A stretch of 64,000 nt of DNA from Gerris lacustris (GCA_951217055.1 OX578280.1:41491628-41555627), one strand, 5' to 3'. Numbered from the stretch's first letter, positions 31,207-42,184 are shown. The notes: generated by a model not told the origin, from the sequence alone. A program made the numbers and translations.

Positions 31207-34200
31207 GTATGTTAACAGGTATGTCTTTTTTCTTGTGCCACCTCATGATAAGTTTGGAAATTAAAAAATAAGTTGTGTACAGAGATTCCCCTCTCCTTTT
31301 TTCTATCTCATTAACTCTTCTTACTTTTGACACATTCTAAGATACAATATTATCAAAAAGAAAAGATAACAGCGAATAGGTTAATCCTAATTTAAAAAAA
31401 TATAACCATGAAAAGAATACTCCTCAGCGAGGACTACTAGTTCATCTCAATGTATTTGAACTCCACTACCCTCTATTTCACTTTCATACCACTTCTATAC
31501 ACATGTCATATTCAACTGACACTCGTAATTTCTTAATAATATAATAATAATAATGAGTAAAATTAATATTAATTTAAGAGTACACCCTATTTTCATGTAT
31601 AATAAAACTTATTATAATATAATAATGTAATTTATTAATACAATAAAGTGAGCTTGGGTTAATAGTAGAGCCATGTAATGCCTTTAGCTATTTAATTGAA
31701 CTGACTACCTAAGAAGCAGCTGTACCATAGACACATTCAGGCAGAAGAACTTAGGAAAATTAAGCTTGTATATTTTTTTTAAAGCTCTAATGAGTGGTTT
31801 GTTGTGTTTAGAGTTTGGAACAGAGTGAGCGGCGGGCGGCACAGCAGAAGGACCAGCTGCAGCGAGTTAACAGGTCTCTAAAACGAAGGGTTGACTCACT
31901 GTCATCAAACTCGACTGCTACTGGTGGTACAGCAGTGAATGCAGCCAAGAGAAGAAGTGTATCGGAGTGCTCAATATCGAGTACTCACTCTTCTCTCTCA
32001 AGCACTGCTTCCTCCATACCTCTCTCATCTCCCTCGTCGCTCTCAGAGTGTGGTACGTACCCTCCTTCTGGTGTGTATTTTTATTTGCCTGAGGGTTTTT
32101 AGGCCTGGAGACATAGAGCACGTAGGACATTGAACAAACCAGGATTAGACAACCTAACTCTTCACACGTGTGAAGTTTTTGTTAGTTAGCCAAGTCTCAC
32201 TTCTCTGGAGTCATCAATTTTTATCGATGATCTTCCTCCTCGAGAGTGTCTTAGTTATTCAGGCCGAAATATTTTCACATGTGTAAATGTTGGTTGATAA
32301 ACAATGTCTTTACAACTCTGGTATCATGGATTTTATATATCAAACCACCATTAGAGTGTAGCCCATGGTTTTATAGTTCAAAACCTGCTGGTGGTAACTC
32401 TTTGGAGAAAACTTGCTGGTTTGGCATTGAGAGGGGCTGGCCCGGTCTGGGGATTGAACCCTGATCTGGATCTGTGGTCTGCCATCCAAGTTGTTGTCGA
32501 CTCCAACAACTATACTGTGGGGAATTGGTGATTTTTCGAAGGATCTTTGGTTGAAGGGATTGGAGTCTATAGGAATTTGAGCGCTTGGTGCAACCCCAGA
32601 GCTAAATTCCATAGGTCCAAATGGGTTTAAGATATCTTACAGAAGAGGATTGTGGGATCACTCCTTGGTTGAGGATGACTGGAGGACAAGTTGAATGCCT
32701 GAGTACGTACAAGTTGAGTGCCACACGTATAAGCAGTGACAGTGACAAATGGCATTAAAAATTGTATCGCTTTTTCACATACGCTTGGATACGCCTTTTG
32801 ACAGCGCAACCAAAAATCAATTAGTGGTACAGTTTCAAACACTTTTTTCATATCGGTTGCGCATGAAATTTCAATTACATTATCAACTTCTTGTTCACTA
32901 AGATTTAACATTTTTTCCTTTTCAATTTTGACAGAAAAAGGATCTTTGATCCACATATTATTTGAAGGATTTTCCGGAAAGCAATCTATAAAACTATTTA
33001 TTAGCTCCAAAAGATGTTCTTGAAATGAAACTGATAGTGTTTCTAGATGTAAATCTCCTTCATCATAGTTTGCATGGGTTTTAATAAATGTATATGTAAT
33101 GTTTCAAAAGATTTAAAATTTTGAACGCTGAATAAAAACACTATAGTGGTTATATGTTTTTTGGGTCTATAGGGTTTTTTTTTAAAATGTGTATTCTTCT
33201 AGGTTTAAAAAATTAACATAATAAACCTAGAAGAAACATTTTAAAAAAAGAAAAACCCATAGACCCAAAAAACATATAACCACTATAGTGTTTTTATTCA
33301 GCGTTCAAAATTAGAAAAAAAGGGTTCAAAAAAAAAAAAAAAAATACAAGAAGATTTAAAATTTCTTCATTAAATTAACCCATTCAATGCGGGTGGATCC
33401 ACTGTGGATCCATGCCGTGCTAACGCGCCTGGCGGGTGGATCCACAGTGGATCCAAGCCCTCTTTTTCAGCCCTCTGTAGCTCTATTCTCCGTGCCTCGA
33501 GTAGAACCATCTTGCAAGGCTCCGTCAGGCCCACTCACGTTTGTATCCACAGTGGATCCAAACTTTTTTTTTATTTTTTTTTTTTATTTTTAAATTAACT
33601 TTTAAAATCGTTTAGATACATTCAGTAACTAAGGTAGGTTCATGAATTGGATTACGCATTGAATGGGTTAATGAAGAAACTCCATTTTTTTCTAAGATAG
33701 GTTTAAATAAAAATATTTATTGATAATAATTGCATTTTATTTTTTATAACATAACACCGAATTTTTAACCAAAAACTTTTTTTCATGTTTTTACAATTTG
33801 TTTTTGCGACCCGGCAAAATTTTTCTATGACCCTGTGCTGGGTTGCGACCCACACTTAAAGAAACGCTGGTTTATTTTATTATCTCTATACTCAAGCTAT
33901 GGTTTTTTTAAACTATTATTACCCAATAATTTTGTTTCTCCCCTGTAATATTATTTATTAGAGTTTAACAAGTAAAATTATTTGTTAATATTTATTAATC
34001 CTGTTAAATAAATGTATAAAATAGTTGTTGGTATCATTTTTACTTTTCCTCACTACCTATAGTAGGAAAAGTACTGTTTTCATTTTTTTTTTTCTTTCTT
34101 TAAAATGAAGTAACTGAAAAAACTGCAGCTTCAAGTAGACTTGCAAGTTATTGAAGCCATTCTAGATTTTACCAACTGCTTTTAAATTATTAATAATTTT

Positions 34201-36645
34201 TGCAATGTATCTTCTTTCTTTACAACAGGGCCGTTTCTACTAATAGGCAAGACTAGGCGGCCGCCTAGGGCGGCAAAATTTTAGGGGCGGCAAAAGGAAG
34301 GGAAAAAAATAATGTTTAATCAAACAGCCAAAAAAAAAAAAAAAATTAGCAAATTAATAGAGAAAATATCGGTCCAAGACAACTCAGACAAACTTTCTCA
34401 TATACGAGTTCTTAATTACTTAGCCCAGTGTTATCCATTTATTAGTTTTCGTAGGTACATTTAATTCTTATTGAATATTTTATCAAAATGTATCATAAAA
34501 ATAACTTCTTCTCGGCGGGAAGTCGAACCCGGCCTCTCTCCGCCCGCATTTAAAGCTATTTCTGGGGAACTAGATTTTTCCCGGGAAAACGGCTTATATC
34601 GTAAGAATCAAAATAGTCAGAACCTTTTTCGAGAACTAATTTTTTCAGAGTTTTTGGGGGTAGCGCCCCCAAATTTGGAGCTAAAATTAATTTCTCGATT
34701 TCGCTCCGGGGTATGATTTTTCTGAATATGTATGCCAAATTTCGTCAAAATCGGCCAAGTACAGTTTAGGCTCCAGACGTCTGCACAGACAGACATTTTT
34801 AAAAACCACTTTTTTGGACTCAGGGGACCTCAAACGTATAAACCCATCAACATCGAATTTTCGCGCCATCACAATACTTTCTCTTTACATGGGAAAGTAA
34901 AAATTGAGAGAGCTTTGGTTGATTCTTGAGAGCTTGCCGAAGAAATAAATATTGAAGTGACCTCAAGATGAAATCTTCCAGAACTCATGGATTTTTTTAT
35001 CAAATTGGATACTGCTCTAAACCACTGTAGCCCTGGAGAAGCCTCATCTTTTAAAGGACATTGCCGTGACAGCTTTCTGTTCTGAAATTTCAGGAATAAG
35101 TAATCAAATTCAAAAATACTTAGTGCTGAACTATCAGTGCCAAAGCAAGTTAGTAAATGCTTTTCCTAATTTGTTCATTGTTCATTGTATCCTTTAACGA
35201 AGAACTAAAGAAGGGGGGGGGGGGGGGGGGGGCAGCATTTTTCAATTCTCGCCTAGGGCGGCAAAATACCTAGAAACGGCCCTGCTTTACAATAGTTTTA
35301 GTAATTTCTTATAATAAATCGTTTAATTGTTCATTTAGAAGTTTTTTTTGTTATAAATGCTTTTTTTGGTGATTCATTCACTTGTTGTTATATTAATTTA
35401 ATATTCATTTATTGTTATTATTCCAAAGCAATTAACTATTTATTTTAGTTAGTATGTTATTATCTTATTAATATATATACTTAATAAACATAGTAAGATA
35501 CAGTAGAGTCTCGCTAATCCGGGTTTGACGGGACCGGACCCAGTCCGGATTACCGAAAGTCCGGATTAAACGGAATCAGTTTTAAAATATAATATAAAAC
35601 AAGTTTTGGTTGAGAAAAACAATTAACATCCATGTTATAATTGTAAAAGTTACTTCTACTAGTCTCGAAAACATACTTGTACAACGTATTCTGTTCACTA
35701 TTTTAGGACTGTTCTGTCACCAGTCCAAATATCAAATGAATTAAAATAAAATTACAATCTACTAAGCAGGTGCAGGTATAGAAGGGACTTCCAGGGAAAC
35801 AAGCTGTGTTCCGATATGAAATTCGAGCAACGGCTAATTATTTCACAAAAAGTTGAGAAATTGTACACACGCGGTTGGCGAAATTTCACGGAACTGCGTT
35901 GAGCCCCCTTAAAACTCTCTCACCATCTTACTCGTATTTTATTGTATTTCCTGGAATACACTACCTTTATATCTTCCGCTTTACATTTCTATGGAACCAA
36001 AAGAGATTTGTTGATGTTCTTACTTATTCTAAATCTGTTAATTTTTAACAGAAATACCGGGTATTCCTCGTGTCGGAACGTTGGAATGTACCCCTGTAAA
36101 ACTATTCTAGGAACAATTTTATATAAATTTTAATAGACAATAAAAGCAGAAACTTCAATAATCTTAACAATTCATAAATCTGAATTAGCCCTGGTTCCAA
36201 TTTGTACATAGTTTTTAGCCTGTCCGGATTATACGGATGTCCGGACTAGCGGGGTCCGGATAAGCGAGACTCTACTGTAGTATTTTAGCAGTTTCATTTT
36301 TCTGCCACCTGTTGATAAAATGTTGTATGCAATAAGACAGCTAAGGAAACATGTATTCATTGTCTGCCTCTACTCCGCCTTAGCAGTCAATTACTGTATT
36401 ATGTATTGAGAAAGTTTCTCGGAGTTATAAAATTAATTTTTTAACCTATATTTGATTAATTTTATTATTTTGTTGTGGTTTCAGACGAGGTTGATGTGAT
36501 AGGGTACACTTCGTCAGGACAGAGCGACACTGACGATCACAGCTCCGAGCAGTCCATCTCTAGCGACTCTGGGGTTGCTCTGTCAACCAGTAGACTGTCC
36601 CTGTCGACCCCCGTCGCTTTCATGGACTATACGCCGAGCCTATAG
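31092..36645 (+). CDS. Mxd: Mad/Mxd-family bHLH-zipper repressor, 3' part of gene (3 exons)
   Basis: Joined exons 31092-31206, 31812-32052 and 36485-36645 read in one frame for 171 residues to a TAG. Family role: Mad/Mxi1 proteins pair with Max, bind E-boxes and recruit Sin3 repressor complexes against Myc targets in the nucleus. Seen here, in order: helix 1 ([16 protein letters not shown]), loop ([10 protein letters not shown]), helix 2 ([12 protein letters not shown]), zipper with L-A-L-L-L at seven-residue spacing, a Ser-rich linker, and a C-terminus with [19 protein letters not shown], like vertebrate Mxi1 and Mad tails. The RHTTL loop and LGLLTKAK favour Mad/Mxi1 over Mnt or Max. The basic region and Sin3-interaction domain are not in view; they should lie in upstream exons. 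Splice sites are canonical. Confidence 0.92.
31207..31811 (+). other. Mxd: Mxd intron, 605 bp
   Basis: It starts GTATGT and ends GTGTTTAG; phase 0. The content is AT-rich with no recognised repeat. The short size contrasts with the 4.4-kb intron downstream and the very long sequence upstream. Confidence 0.85.
31812..32052 (+). CDS. Mxd: Mxd exon: leucine zipper and Ser-rich linker
   Basis: The frame continues [20 protein letters not shown] then [10 protein letters not shown]: heptad positions L, A, L, L, L at residues 2, 9, 16, 23 and 30 of the exon. Vertebrate Mad1 and Mxi1 have the same pattern, including Ala at the second position. The rest is Ser/Thr-rich ([20 protein letters not shown]), matching the position of the low-complexity linker in the family. 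The donor is TGTG|GTACGT, leaving one base of a split codon. If the intron were retained, the frame would add 16 residues and stop at 32102, a possible short form. Confidence 0.92.
32165..32530 (-). mobile_element. SINE-like element with B box (copy 1)
   Basis: On the minus strand GATCAGGGTTCAATCCCCAG gives a B-box-like GGTTCAATCCC near 32445-32460. The body recurs at about 57960-58300: GTTGGTTGATAAAC, CACCATTAGAGTGT and GGTCTGGGGATTGAACCCTG correspond to GTTGGTTGGTAAAC, CACCATGAGAGTGT and GGTCTGGGAATTGAACTCAG. Two diverged copies in the same orientation support a dispersed family. Confidence 0.65.
32700..33090 (-). pseudogene. hAT (ZBED5/SCAND3-like) transposase C-terminal remnant
   Basis: Minus-strand frame: [20 protein letters not shown], then [20 protein letters not shown] and [24 protein letters not shown]. 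The pattern FPE(N/D)P, W(I/V)xDPF, EISC, FW, YP and EKAI...LMPF is characteristic of the hAT C-terminal region of ZBED5/SCAND3-type proteins. After LMPFVT the expected TYLCE segment is lost to a frame change. A matching hAT-like end (complement of CGCTG) lies at 33869 with GGGTCGC repeats. The 5' part of the transposase is missing. It is dead and intronic. Confidence 0.75.
33108..33364. mobile_element. Foldback element with A-rich tail and 14-bp direct repeats
   Basis: The arms 33118-33175 and about 33255-33311 are near-perfect inverted copies (TTTTGAACGCTGAATAAAAA against TTTTTATTCAGCGTTCAAAA, continuing through CACTATAGTGG and GGGTCTATAGGG). After the right arm an A-rich run (33329-33344) follows. 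AAGATTTAAAATTT occurs on both sides (33108-33121 and 33351-33364). The direct repeats plus A tail look like LINE-mediated insertion of a hairpin-containing RNA. Because the flanks are AT-rich, chance or a plain MITE is possible. Confidence 0.65.
33375..33671. mobile_element. piggyBac-type MITE with TTAA target sites (copy 2)
   Basis: TTAA flanks lie at 33375-33378 and 33668-33671. The terminal repeats CCCATTCAATGCG and CGCATTGAATGGG are a perfect 13-bp pair. Five TGGATCCA palindromes start at 33394, 33405, 33437, 33448 and 33553; the first four form two pairs spaced 11 bp start to start. The interior matches copy 1 at 20645 closely, but copy 1 lacks one palindrome and has lost another by substitution. 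Confidence 0.88.
33780..33869. mobile_element. Terminal segment of the hAT (ZBED-type) element
   Basis: The segment contains GCGACCCGGCAAAATTTTTC and GTTGCGACCCACACTTAAAG and ends AAACGCTG, which reverse-complements to a CAGCGTTTC start. Terminal sequences of this type, with CAGCG start and GGGTCGC motifs, are common in animal hAT elements. It is in the right place to be the 5' end of the element whose transposase remnant is at 32700-33090. The opposite end was not found. Confidence 0.55.
34226..35284. mobile_element. hAT-like element with perfect 8-bp target duplication
   Basis: The ends are CAGGGCCGTTTCTACTAATA and ACCTAGAAACGGCCCTG. CTTTACAA occurs immediately outside both (34218-34225 and 35285-35292). 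GCCTAGGGCGGCAAAA is present in opposite orientation-specific positions near both ends. The interior is split by the tRNA-like repeat copy at 34366-34899. The remaining part (34915-35170) has possible degenerate coding on the + strand ([11 protein letters not shown]), too weak to name. A long G run precedes the right end (35213-35232). Confidence 0.85.
34366..34899 (-). repeat. ~600-bp dispersed repeat with tRNA-like B box (copy 2, nested)
   Basis: This is the reverse complement of the family at 4909-5512. It includes the terminal hairpin form TACTTTCCC...GAGAAAGTA (34875-34899), the CATCACAATACTTTC junction, the B-box segment GCCGGGTTCGACTTCCCGCC (about 34509-34531) and the GTCTGAGTTGTC end. 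It lies inside the hAT-like element 34226-35284 and so arrived after it. Confidence 0.75.
35499..36279. mobile_element. pogo-like element, 781 bp, TA-flanked
   Basis: The ends are TA-CAGTAGAGTCTCGCTAATCC and GGATAAGCGAGACTCTACTG-TA, a near-perfect ~20-bp inverted pair. Subterminal TCCGGATTA motifs recur near both ends (35552, 35571, 36224 and reversed). It is the longest relative of the element at 5748-6120. The 63-residue frame at 35942-36133 is not a recognisable transposase. It lies 205 bp upstream of the last Mxd exon, so it could affect splicing. Confidence 0.85.
36485..36645 (+). CDS. Mxd: Mxd terminal coding exon: acidic/Ser C-terminus
   Basis: After the acceptor TTTCAG, the split Asp codon and following frame give [40 protein letters not shown] and [13 protein letters not shown], then TAG at 36643-36645. 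EVDV, SDxDDHSS and SDSG(V/Y) occur in the same order in vertebrate Mad/Mxi1 tails. The local GC content is far above that of the flanks, as expected for coding sequence. Confidence 0.92.
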
Positions 36646-36850
36646 GGTGTCACCTGTCCCGACCCCTCCCCATCACTGTATGCCCGTTCACTCTACGTAC
36701 GTACACACGTGCATCTTTACATTCGTGTGTAATTTATCATTTATTATTATTATTTAATTGTTAATCATAGATCTATAATTTGTTAGAGTTTTAGCTATTA
36801 CTCTCTTTTTTTTTCTTTAATTTTAATTTTTTTTTTTAATAAAATGAAAT
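36646..36850 (+). other. Mxd: Mxd 3' UTR, first candidate poly(A) signal
   Basis: Sequence after the stop is briefly GC-rich (to about 36730) and then AT-rich. The first AATAAA is at 36838-36843, followed by A-rich sequence. Many more AATAAA motifs follow in this AT-rich DNA, so the true end is not fixed and the UTR may be much longer. Confidence 0.45.
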
Positions 36851-38702
36851 AAGTGTAAGATGAAAGATAAAAATTACCAATTACTGCCGTACCTAAACAG
36901 AACGTTTTATCTTTAAACAAAAAACATACAAAAAAATTAACATTATATTTTTTATCAATTAAGTTAATTATTTTAATTATTGTTTTTTATGTTATGGCTT
37001 CTTTGCACCTATATATTATTTGTCATTTCATTATTATTTTTTAGAATTAACTTTTAAACTTTTTTGTTGTTTGTACAACAAAAATTGAAATATTGTGCAC
37101 ACTTCCTTGCTGTTTCTTCTACTTCTCAAATTGCTATATAGATAATTAACTCTTCTTTTTAATATTTTATCATTATTTTTATTTTACTGATTCTACCACT
37201 TTGTAATTTTATCTTCTTCTTGGTAAATTAAATTTGTATGATACCTTGATGAAGATAGATAATGATGCATTTATAATAATGTATTCTTGGGTTAAAGCAA
37301 CAAGAAAAAATTACAAATGTGCTGTAGGTTATCATTTTTTAAAAAAAGATTTTATTTTTCTATATATGTATCTCTAACCCTATAAACAAAAAAAATCAAA
37401 AAACAAAAAAAAAATATATAAACAATAATAAATGGTTATTTGCTAAAAATTAAAAAAAAAAAATGTTAATTTCTAATTAGTTAGGTTTCTTAGAGGCAGG
37501 TTATTCGCAACAGATGACCATTGACCATGTTCATATTAGATTAGGCCATGTTCTCTGTACTAGTAAATACATAGTGGAGAGGAAGCTGACTTTGAAAGTA
37601 TGCCACTGCCACTGAGCCTATGCCATTGCCTTTTGAGTTCACTGTACCAGGCAGGGACCACTTTGCTTTTGATGGCAACCCTTGATTTGAAACAGTTGGT
37701 TTGCTGTGCACCTGCTTTTGTGTGCCACCCCACATCAAAAACTTTTTATCCTTTTAAGTATTTTTGAAATTTAAGATAATGAAGATAAAAATTGATAAAA
37801 TCATGTTCAATCTGATGCAATTATGTATGTCATCTTTTGAAGTTTGATACCATTTGGTACCATTTATAATATAATCATATATTTTAAGATTTTAGAAATC
37901 ACAATACCATCCATTTTACTACATGAGGTGTTATAGGGTGGACTCACCTACATTGGTTTGGGCTCTTAAAATCTTTCCGTATTTATTATTGTTGTTGGTC
38001 TGCCTCTTAGATTATATTAGATGTTAGCTTTGTAAAAAAAAAAGAAAAAAAAAACAAGAAAAAGAAAAAAAAAATCATAATAATGAAATAAGTTAAAAAT
38101 TATTTAAAGAAAAAAAACTGTAGAGAGAGAGAATTGAGAAAACCCAAAAAAAGGAAAAAAAAAATCATAAATAAATAAATAAAAATAATCAAATAAATAG
38201 TATTATTATTTTATTTATTATTTTGTGCTCCAATTTTATTATTTTATTTATTTATTATCTTATTTTATTATTATTATTTTTTTTTTTTCTTATAATTAAT
38301 TTTGTTTTCCTTCTAAGTACTCATACAATTAAGAGAAATGTAAAAATAAAAGAGATGTGACATTATATTGTATTTAAAAATAAATTATTATAAAACATGA
38401 TTAATACAATATAAATCTAACAATAACAATAAAAACACGTTTTATAATTCAAAAAATAAATTTAAGTATAACACATACCAAGAAAAATGTCTGTATATTA
38501 TATTAATACTTTGTAATTAGTGTGTTAAAATTATTATTTTCTTTTTTGTCCTTCAAATTATATTGCATTAATTGATAATATAATATAATTTTAAATGAAT
38601 TATTGATTTTCAACAAAAAACATATTTATAAATGTGTTTTTCTTTTTTTAAAATAATGAGCAAATAAATAATAAATAAATAAATAAAAATACACAAATGA
38701 AA

Positions 38703-38776
<74 letters not shown>

Positions 38777-40732
38777 TATTAAAAATTAATGAGCGTATAT
38801 GTGATAGTGGGAAATTGATAAATAATAAAAAATCAATAATAATTTCTTTGATTTTAAGGGAAAAATAAGGTAGAACGTACAAAAAAATATATATATATCT
38901 TAAAATTTTTATTTTTGCCCCCACCTTTATGTAATAAATATAACAGTTTATGTAAAAAAGTTACATAATAAGTACTTTAAAAAATAAAATTTTTAATTTT
39001 TTTTTACTATTATAATATTTTATTTTTGAATGGAGGAGGGATAGATATGCAAGGCAGTCGTTTCTATTTTATAATTATTATTACATATTTACTGTATTAT
39101 ACTTGGTTTAATGAAGGTTTGCTTTTTTGTACGCTTGTCTTTGGTTAATTGTTTTAAAACTTTTTTTACACTAATTTAAAATTGGATGGTTTTATCAGGT
39201 TGGGAACTTGAGATTCAGCATTTCACATCTAGATGTGTTTGTTGGTCCAATATTTAAGTTGCAGTCCCTTTAGAATGTACATTTTCATGTCTTAATTAAT
39301 ACTTACTTAACAACATTTAGCTAACTGGGCCTCAAGTATAGCCAGTTGTAAAATTCAGTAAAATCTGAGAATTGCTGGTAAAACAACTAACAAAGTGTTG
39401 AGTAAATCTTCTACACTGGTGACGTCAGGGTTTTATTAAGCCCCTTGTCAGAATTGATGTATTCTTTGCTTAACAATTCTTAGGACTGTATCATATTATT
39501 TAACCCGTAATTTTGAAATGTTTGTAGCAATGCACAATTGTATTGTCTTTTAGCATTTTACCCAAGGCTATACTTGTGGCCAAGTTTGCTTTACCTCAAG
39601 CAATTATTCTCTTGAGTGCTCTAGAAATACATGTCAGTGTTTTTTTTGCCAAAAGTCCTTGGGAAACCATATTTGCAATATAACTAGTCATGGTTCTGTA
39701 TATATGGTTCCCATTTTGGTTGCTCTCCATTCAACTCGTTATATAGGTTAAAGAGTCAGAGTGTGGAAAGTGGAGTTCTCATTAACACTAGAATCATAAT
39801 TTTCTCTATATTTTTAAGCATCAACTGATATGAGATCACCATAAAAAGAATGGTCTCAAAATTATGAAAATTATAATTTAGGAATCCAAAAACAATATTA
39901 CTTTTGCACACCTTCTAAATGCCTGTCCTTCTCTTTTATCAGTTTTAGTTCTCTGACAATGTTTATAATATTTATAAAATTTTATCATAATTAACTAAAG
40001 ATGCTAATTAAAGCTTCCTTTTCAAATTAATTTTACTTATCAATAATAATAATAAAACAGGAAAATAAACATGAATAATAATAAAATTTGCAAAGGACAT
40101 GATTCTTTTTCTTCTCTTTAGGTAAATATTTTTAATGAAATCAGTATTATTATTTTCTGACAAAAAAAGTTTTTTTTGTCTAAAAAAATTATATTTTCTT
40201 ATTTATTTAATTGTAATGATTTGTTATTTTATTTATTTATTATTTTTATTTTATTTTCGACTGACTCAATAATGATATTACCGTTAAGGCATCTTTTGTT
40301 TATTTCTTAATCATAATGGTAATTTATATTTTTTTCTCCTTTTTTATTTTTGAATACATTTACATATATTTATATAAATAATGATGTATATTCAACTTGT
40401 GTAAAAAAAAGAGAGAAAAAAATTATAGTTGTTGATCTCATAAACAAAACAAAACAAAATTATGATTATTTTTATTTTTCTTAAGTTGGTACAATAATAT
40501 GATTTTTTTTCTGCGATGTGTGAGTGATTTATCATAATTATTTAATTGGGACAGTGCTTTTTTGAATTTTATCTCTTTAAGTGCTGTTACCTGTGCAATG
40601 ATTCTAATTTATTACAAATTTTATGAAGGTATTTATATCTATGACCCATATCATAAAATCCTGAACAGAAACCTATTAAAGACATCAGAGAACATTTCTG
40701 TTTACAAAATTGTTGAAAAAAAAATACATAAA
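36851..40732. other. AT-rich non-coding DNA downstream of Mxd
   Basis: Extreme AT content with A-rich runs (38030-38170), many ATAAATA-type repeats and a (TA)n tract at 38708-38773. The frame at 37541-37738 (minus) lies in a GC-richer block (37490-37740) but has no recognisable domain. The stretch could include a long Mxd 3' UTR. No second gene is visible. Confidence 0.4.
38708..38773. repeat. (TA)n microsatellite
   Basis: About 66 bp of uninterrupted TA. Confidence 0.95.
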
Positions 40733-41480
40733 TACTAGCCTTCACCCCGCACTCTGCGTGGGGCTCATGCTAGGAATCAGTGGCTAGGTTTCCCATTTCC
40801 ATTCCTATCATATAGGTCGAGTGTTAAAATAAAAAGTCTTTACAGTTTCGTTTCCAAACCCTTCAAGACTATATATTATAAATGATTCATTCTATTATTA
40901 AGAATAAAATACCCTGTGAATCGCAGTTAAAATATAAATAGGGAAATTATTTATCTTAAAGAGAGGTATGATTATCTTAAAGAGAGGTATAATTGATGGG
41001 AATTTCTCCTCAACTGGCGAAATTATTTAGAGTCAAGTTTCAAAATGGCAGCAGATATCAAAACGAAATTCAGCGGAAATTGTTTGTCTAATTGGTGCAA
41101 ATTTCAGTGTTATTGTAGAATGTTGCAATTTTTGCTGACATCACAAATTTATAATTTTCCACCTTGAAAATCAGCCGCAAGTTTCAAACCACTAGCTTAA
41201 AAACCCTGTGGGGTTAATGCACTATTTTTGTTTTTATGTTAAAATCAATAACCGACATTGCTGTGAAAATCAGGTTATTTTTATAAATTTGTTAATAACT
41301 TTGGTTCTAATCAATATTTTTCAATGAAACCAAGCATGCAAAACATGTTGGCGCACATCTCTGCGAACATATTTATCGATTTTGTTTATCCAGTTTTGCG
41401 CCTACAAAGTGGAACTGGTGGCGACAGACACACATACATACTCGTATTCACAAAAAAAGTTAAGGCTGGATTCAATATTT
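40733..41480. repeat. Transposon-like repeat, class uncertain
   Basis: It starts TACTAGCCTTCACCCCGCAC with TGCGTGGGGCTC, a type of terminal sequence frequent in insect non-LTR or rolling-circle repeats. It continues with GC-richer text to about 41470, including GACAGACACACATACATACT. A 21-bp tandem duplication (TTATCTTAAAGAGAGGTAT) is at 40951-40992. No protein signature is present. Confidence 0.4.
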
Positions 41481-42091
41481 GGAATTTATGAAATGAAAAA
41501 GTATTTAAAAATTTTGCAACTCTTATCAATGTACAAACAATACTTTAATTTTATATACATATATGACATATTTTTTCCTATATCTGCTTACATTTAAAAT
41601 TCCCATTTTTCTTACTTTTGACTTGAATATTAAGGTTTTAATATTACTTTTTCAATAGATGATGATTATTATTATATAAAATAATGATAACTTGGAGTTG
41701 CATTTTGAAAATCTTAATGTATTAGTTTACATTTATTAACAAGTAAACAAAATAAGCAATTCACCTATTTTTAACTTTTGATGTACTCAGTATCTCTATC
41801 CGGAAACTAGTCAGAACGATTGCGTGAAGCAAAAGGGGAAAAAATACTACTAGTGCATTATATATTTTATTCTATATATTTCTTTGGTGTAGGTAGTTCT
41901 TTTTTTTATTCATTTCTTATCTGTGTGTACAAATGAGGGCATTAAATAAAATGAAACAGTGTGAGTGTAGTCCTGTGTGAGAGAATTAAATATGTTATTA
42001 AATTTGAAGACCTGATTATTTGATTTTATATTTTTTGTTCTTGCCACTGCCAATTTTTTTATCTATTGGTATTTATATGAGTTAATTATAG

Positions 42092-42092
<1 letters not shown>

Positions 42093-42181
<89 letters not shown>
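42093..42181. repeat. (TA)44 microsatellite
   Basis: About 88 bp of uninterrupted TA, the longest TA tract in the window. Confidence 0.95.

Positions 42182-42184
<3 letters not shown>

Larger units (their letters stand above)
32053..36484 (+). other. Mxd: Mxd last intron, 4432 bp, packed with transposons
   Basis: It begins GTACGT and ends GTTGTGGTTTCAG, in phase 1. In order it contains a SINE-like element, a hAT (ZBED-type) transposase remnant, a foldback element with A-rich tail, a piggyBac-type MITE, a hAT-like element with a nested repeat, and a pogo-like element. Well over half of the intron is recognisable mobile DNA. Confidence 0.85.

Noticed and set aside
36838..36843. AATAAA as the definite Mxd poly(A) signal
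   Set aside because: The downstream DNA is so AT-rich that AATAAA occurs many times, so a single site cannot be fixed without transcript data. It is kept only as the first candidate.
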